Assembly (NCBI RefSeq): GCF_013033355.1
Contig: NZ_WQDY01000012.1
Span: 1 to 64,000 of the forward strand
DNA from: Ruegeria lacuscaerulensis
GTDB lineage: Bacteria > Pseudomonadota > Alphaproteobacteria > Rhodobacterales > Rhodobacteraceae
Direction of reading: 5' to 3'
DNA: 64,000 nucleotides
The position numbers were made by a program, and so were the translations under genes. Within the stretch, counting starts at the first letter, position 1, and each line of letters begins with the position of its first letter. Below the pieces are notes generated by a model. It was not told the DNA's origin, searched no databases, and saw only the letters and a list, made by a program, of their open reading frames with translations. This document shows, piece after piece, positions 63,292 to 64,000 of this stretch.

Positions 63292-63567
63292 TTATGATCC
63301 TAAGGCTTTTTCCAGTCGAACGACTGTTTCTTCAAGTTTCCTTACACGCTCTGAAAGCGTTGGCCTGGTCTGAGCCATTGGTGCGTCATCTTGAGCCACT
63401 TGCGCTTCATTTGATGCAGGCACCCAGAACCCAGTTTCTTTTAAGTATGATTCGACGGCGCCTGCGATCACACCGTTTCTGGTCTCGTCAGGGTTCTCCG
63501 AAAGGTAGTGCTCCAGCGCTTGCAATCTTCGAGCTCCGAGGCGTATCGATATTGGTTTGTCTTCCAT
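63292..63567 (-). CDS. Ribbon-helix-helix-like DNA-binding protein
   Basis: 91 aa. KPISIRLGARRLQALEHYLSENPDETRNGVIAGAVESYLKE is a CopG/RHH-type domain: a strand, then two helices. The last 25 residues (LSERVRKLEETVVRLEKAL) form a coiled coil. AAAGGG precedes the ATG. It probably represses itself through the palindromes just upstream. No partner toxin is adjacent on the visible side, so a plasmid or island maintenance role is open. Confidence 0.7.
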   Translation of the reverse strand: MEDKPISIRLGARRLQALEHYLSENPDETRNGVIAGAVESYLKETGFWVPASNEAQVAQDDAPMAQTRPTLSERVRKLEETVVRLEKALGS

Positions 63568-64000
63568 TTCAACCCTTTAGCGTGATTATTACACTTTTGT
63601 GTACACGTATTACATTTTTACTTGCAATACGTATTACGTAATACTATATGTTTTTCATCCAGGCAATGATGCTAAAGCGTCTGGCGGTGCAATGTGGTGC
63701 AACGGCCTGGTGATCCAAATGAACAGCTTTGCGGGATCTCTCGTGATCTAATTGCGCGTTAGCAATCAAGATTAGATTGGGGTGATCGCTAAAGACGAAT
63801 TGGAACCCGGACGCGGGTTCTTAGGCCGTGCGCCGAACAACCGTTTGCATGGGACGGTAAGGCGGATGCAGAGCTATAGTGGCTCGTTGGGGGTCGTGTA
63901 AGGCGGTTTCCAAGTGTCGGGGTAACTCTAACCCGGCTGCAGGTTCCCTCGCTGGCACGAGGGTTGTGGGTAATCCTTAATCCCACCGGTCGCAAGTATT
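63568..64000. other. Right-edge region, no gene supported
   Basis: After the RHH operator (63605-63644) no gene is supported up to the window edge. A 7-bp hairpin GAACCCG/CGGGTTC at 63807-63824 and GC-rich repeats follow. A 68-codon minus-strand frame at 63789-63995 looks like a chance frame over structured DNA. The region could hold an RNA or an incomplete element continuing outside. Confidence 0.35.
63605..63644. promoter_or_regulatory. Palindromic operator of the RHH gene
   Basis: GTATTACGTAATAC (63631-63644) is a perfect 14-bp palindrome, and the half-site ACGTATTAC occurs at 63605-63613 and again at 63629-63637, 24 bases apart. It lies 38-77 bases before the RHH gene start. RHH repressors typically bind such tandem sites. 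Confidence 0.6.

Noticed and set aside
63789..63995. Minus-strand 68-codon frame at the right edge
   Set aside because: Arginine-, serine- and proline-rich, with the look of translated structured non-coding DNA, and no ribosome-binding site.
50494..64000. Direct-repeat attachment site (second copy of the tRNA-Arg 3' end) inside the window
   Set aside because: Reading through the island I found no second copy of the GGTTCGAATCCTCC or CGGTCCGCCA segment. It may lie outside the window.
1..64000. CRISPR arrays, rRNA genes or complete insertion sequences
   Set aside because: No regularly spaced repeat array, no 16S/23S signature and no transposase gene with terminal inverted repeats was seen anywhere in the window.

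Overview
The window reads as the chromosome of a roseobacter-type alphaproteobacterium (Rhodobacterales; Ruegeria/Phaeobacter-like). Evidence: the style of the ribosomal proteins, an amino-acid ABC transporter of the bztABCD/aapJQMP type, an ATP12-type F1 assembly chaperone, a DUF1127 protein, a two-domain RpoA, and core genes of high GC with GC-ending codons. No species is claimed.

Layout. (1) 1-24.4 kb is the S10-spc-alpha ribosomal superoperon in canonical order, but broken by unrelated genes at three places: rpsJ-rplC-rplD-rplW | desaturase and a lyase-like secreted protein | rplB-rpsS-rplV-rpsC-rplP | four metabolic/regulatory genes, including an Fnr-box-preceded di-haem peroxidase | rpmC-rpsQ-rplN-rplX-rplE-rpsN-rpsH-rplF-rplR-rpsE-rpmD | endonuclease-like, DUF1127 and glycosyltransferase genes | rplO-secY-adk | rpsM-rpsK-rpoA-rplQ. 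rplW, rplP, rpmD and rplQ are each followed by an intrinsic terminator, and promoter-like TTGCNN-N17-TA.... elements precede rpsJ, rpmC and rplO. The superoperon therefore seems to be several separately started units. (2) 24.5-36 kb, plus strand: YitT-like membrane protein, DegQ/HtrA protease, RarA, crotonase, RluC, HAD phosphatase, ATP12, then the bztABCD transporter with a structured leader. (3) 36-46.5 kb, minus strand: rpmH-rnpA-yidD, then AidB-like acyl-CoA dehydrogenase, TtcA and an EAL protein, then yidC-MOSC-engB-argB, a 4Fe-4S protein and a SixA-like phosphatase. (4) 46.8-50.5 kb, plus strand: TVP38 membrane protein, FAD-disulfide oxidoreductase, sensor kinase and tRNA-Arg(ACG).

(5) From the 3' end of tRNA-Arg to the right edge (about 50.5-64 kb) composition, gene density and content change: this is an accessory island. 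It holds a Cas4-like/DEDD double-nuclease protein (DUF2779 type); a minus-strand operon of HTH regulator, small protein, SSB and 59-aa protein; a MerR-like regulator with a von Willebrand A protein; a divergent operon of coiled-coil membrane protein, ClpP/SppA-like secreted protein and staphylococcal-nuclease-like protein; an 893-aa SF1 helicase with a RelE-like N-terminus; and a ribbon-helix-helix protein with a palindromic operator. No integrase is recognisable inside the window. The best candidates for an undescribed system are the membrane/ClpP-like/SNase operon with the divergent MerR-VWA pair and its 34-bp dyad, and the RelE-helicase fusion.

All assignments come from reading sequence and recalling family motifs; no database search was run.
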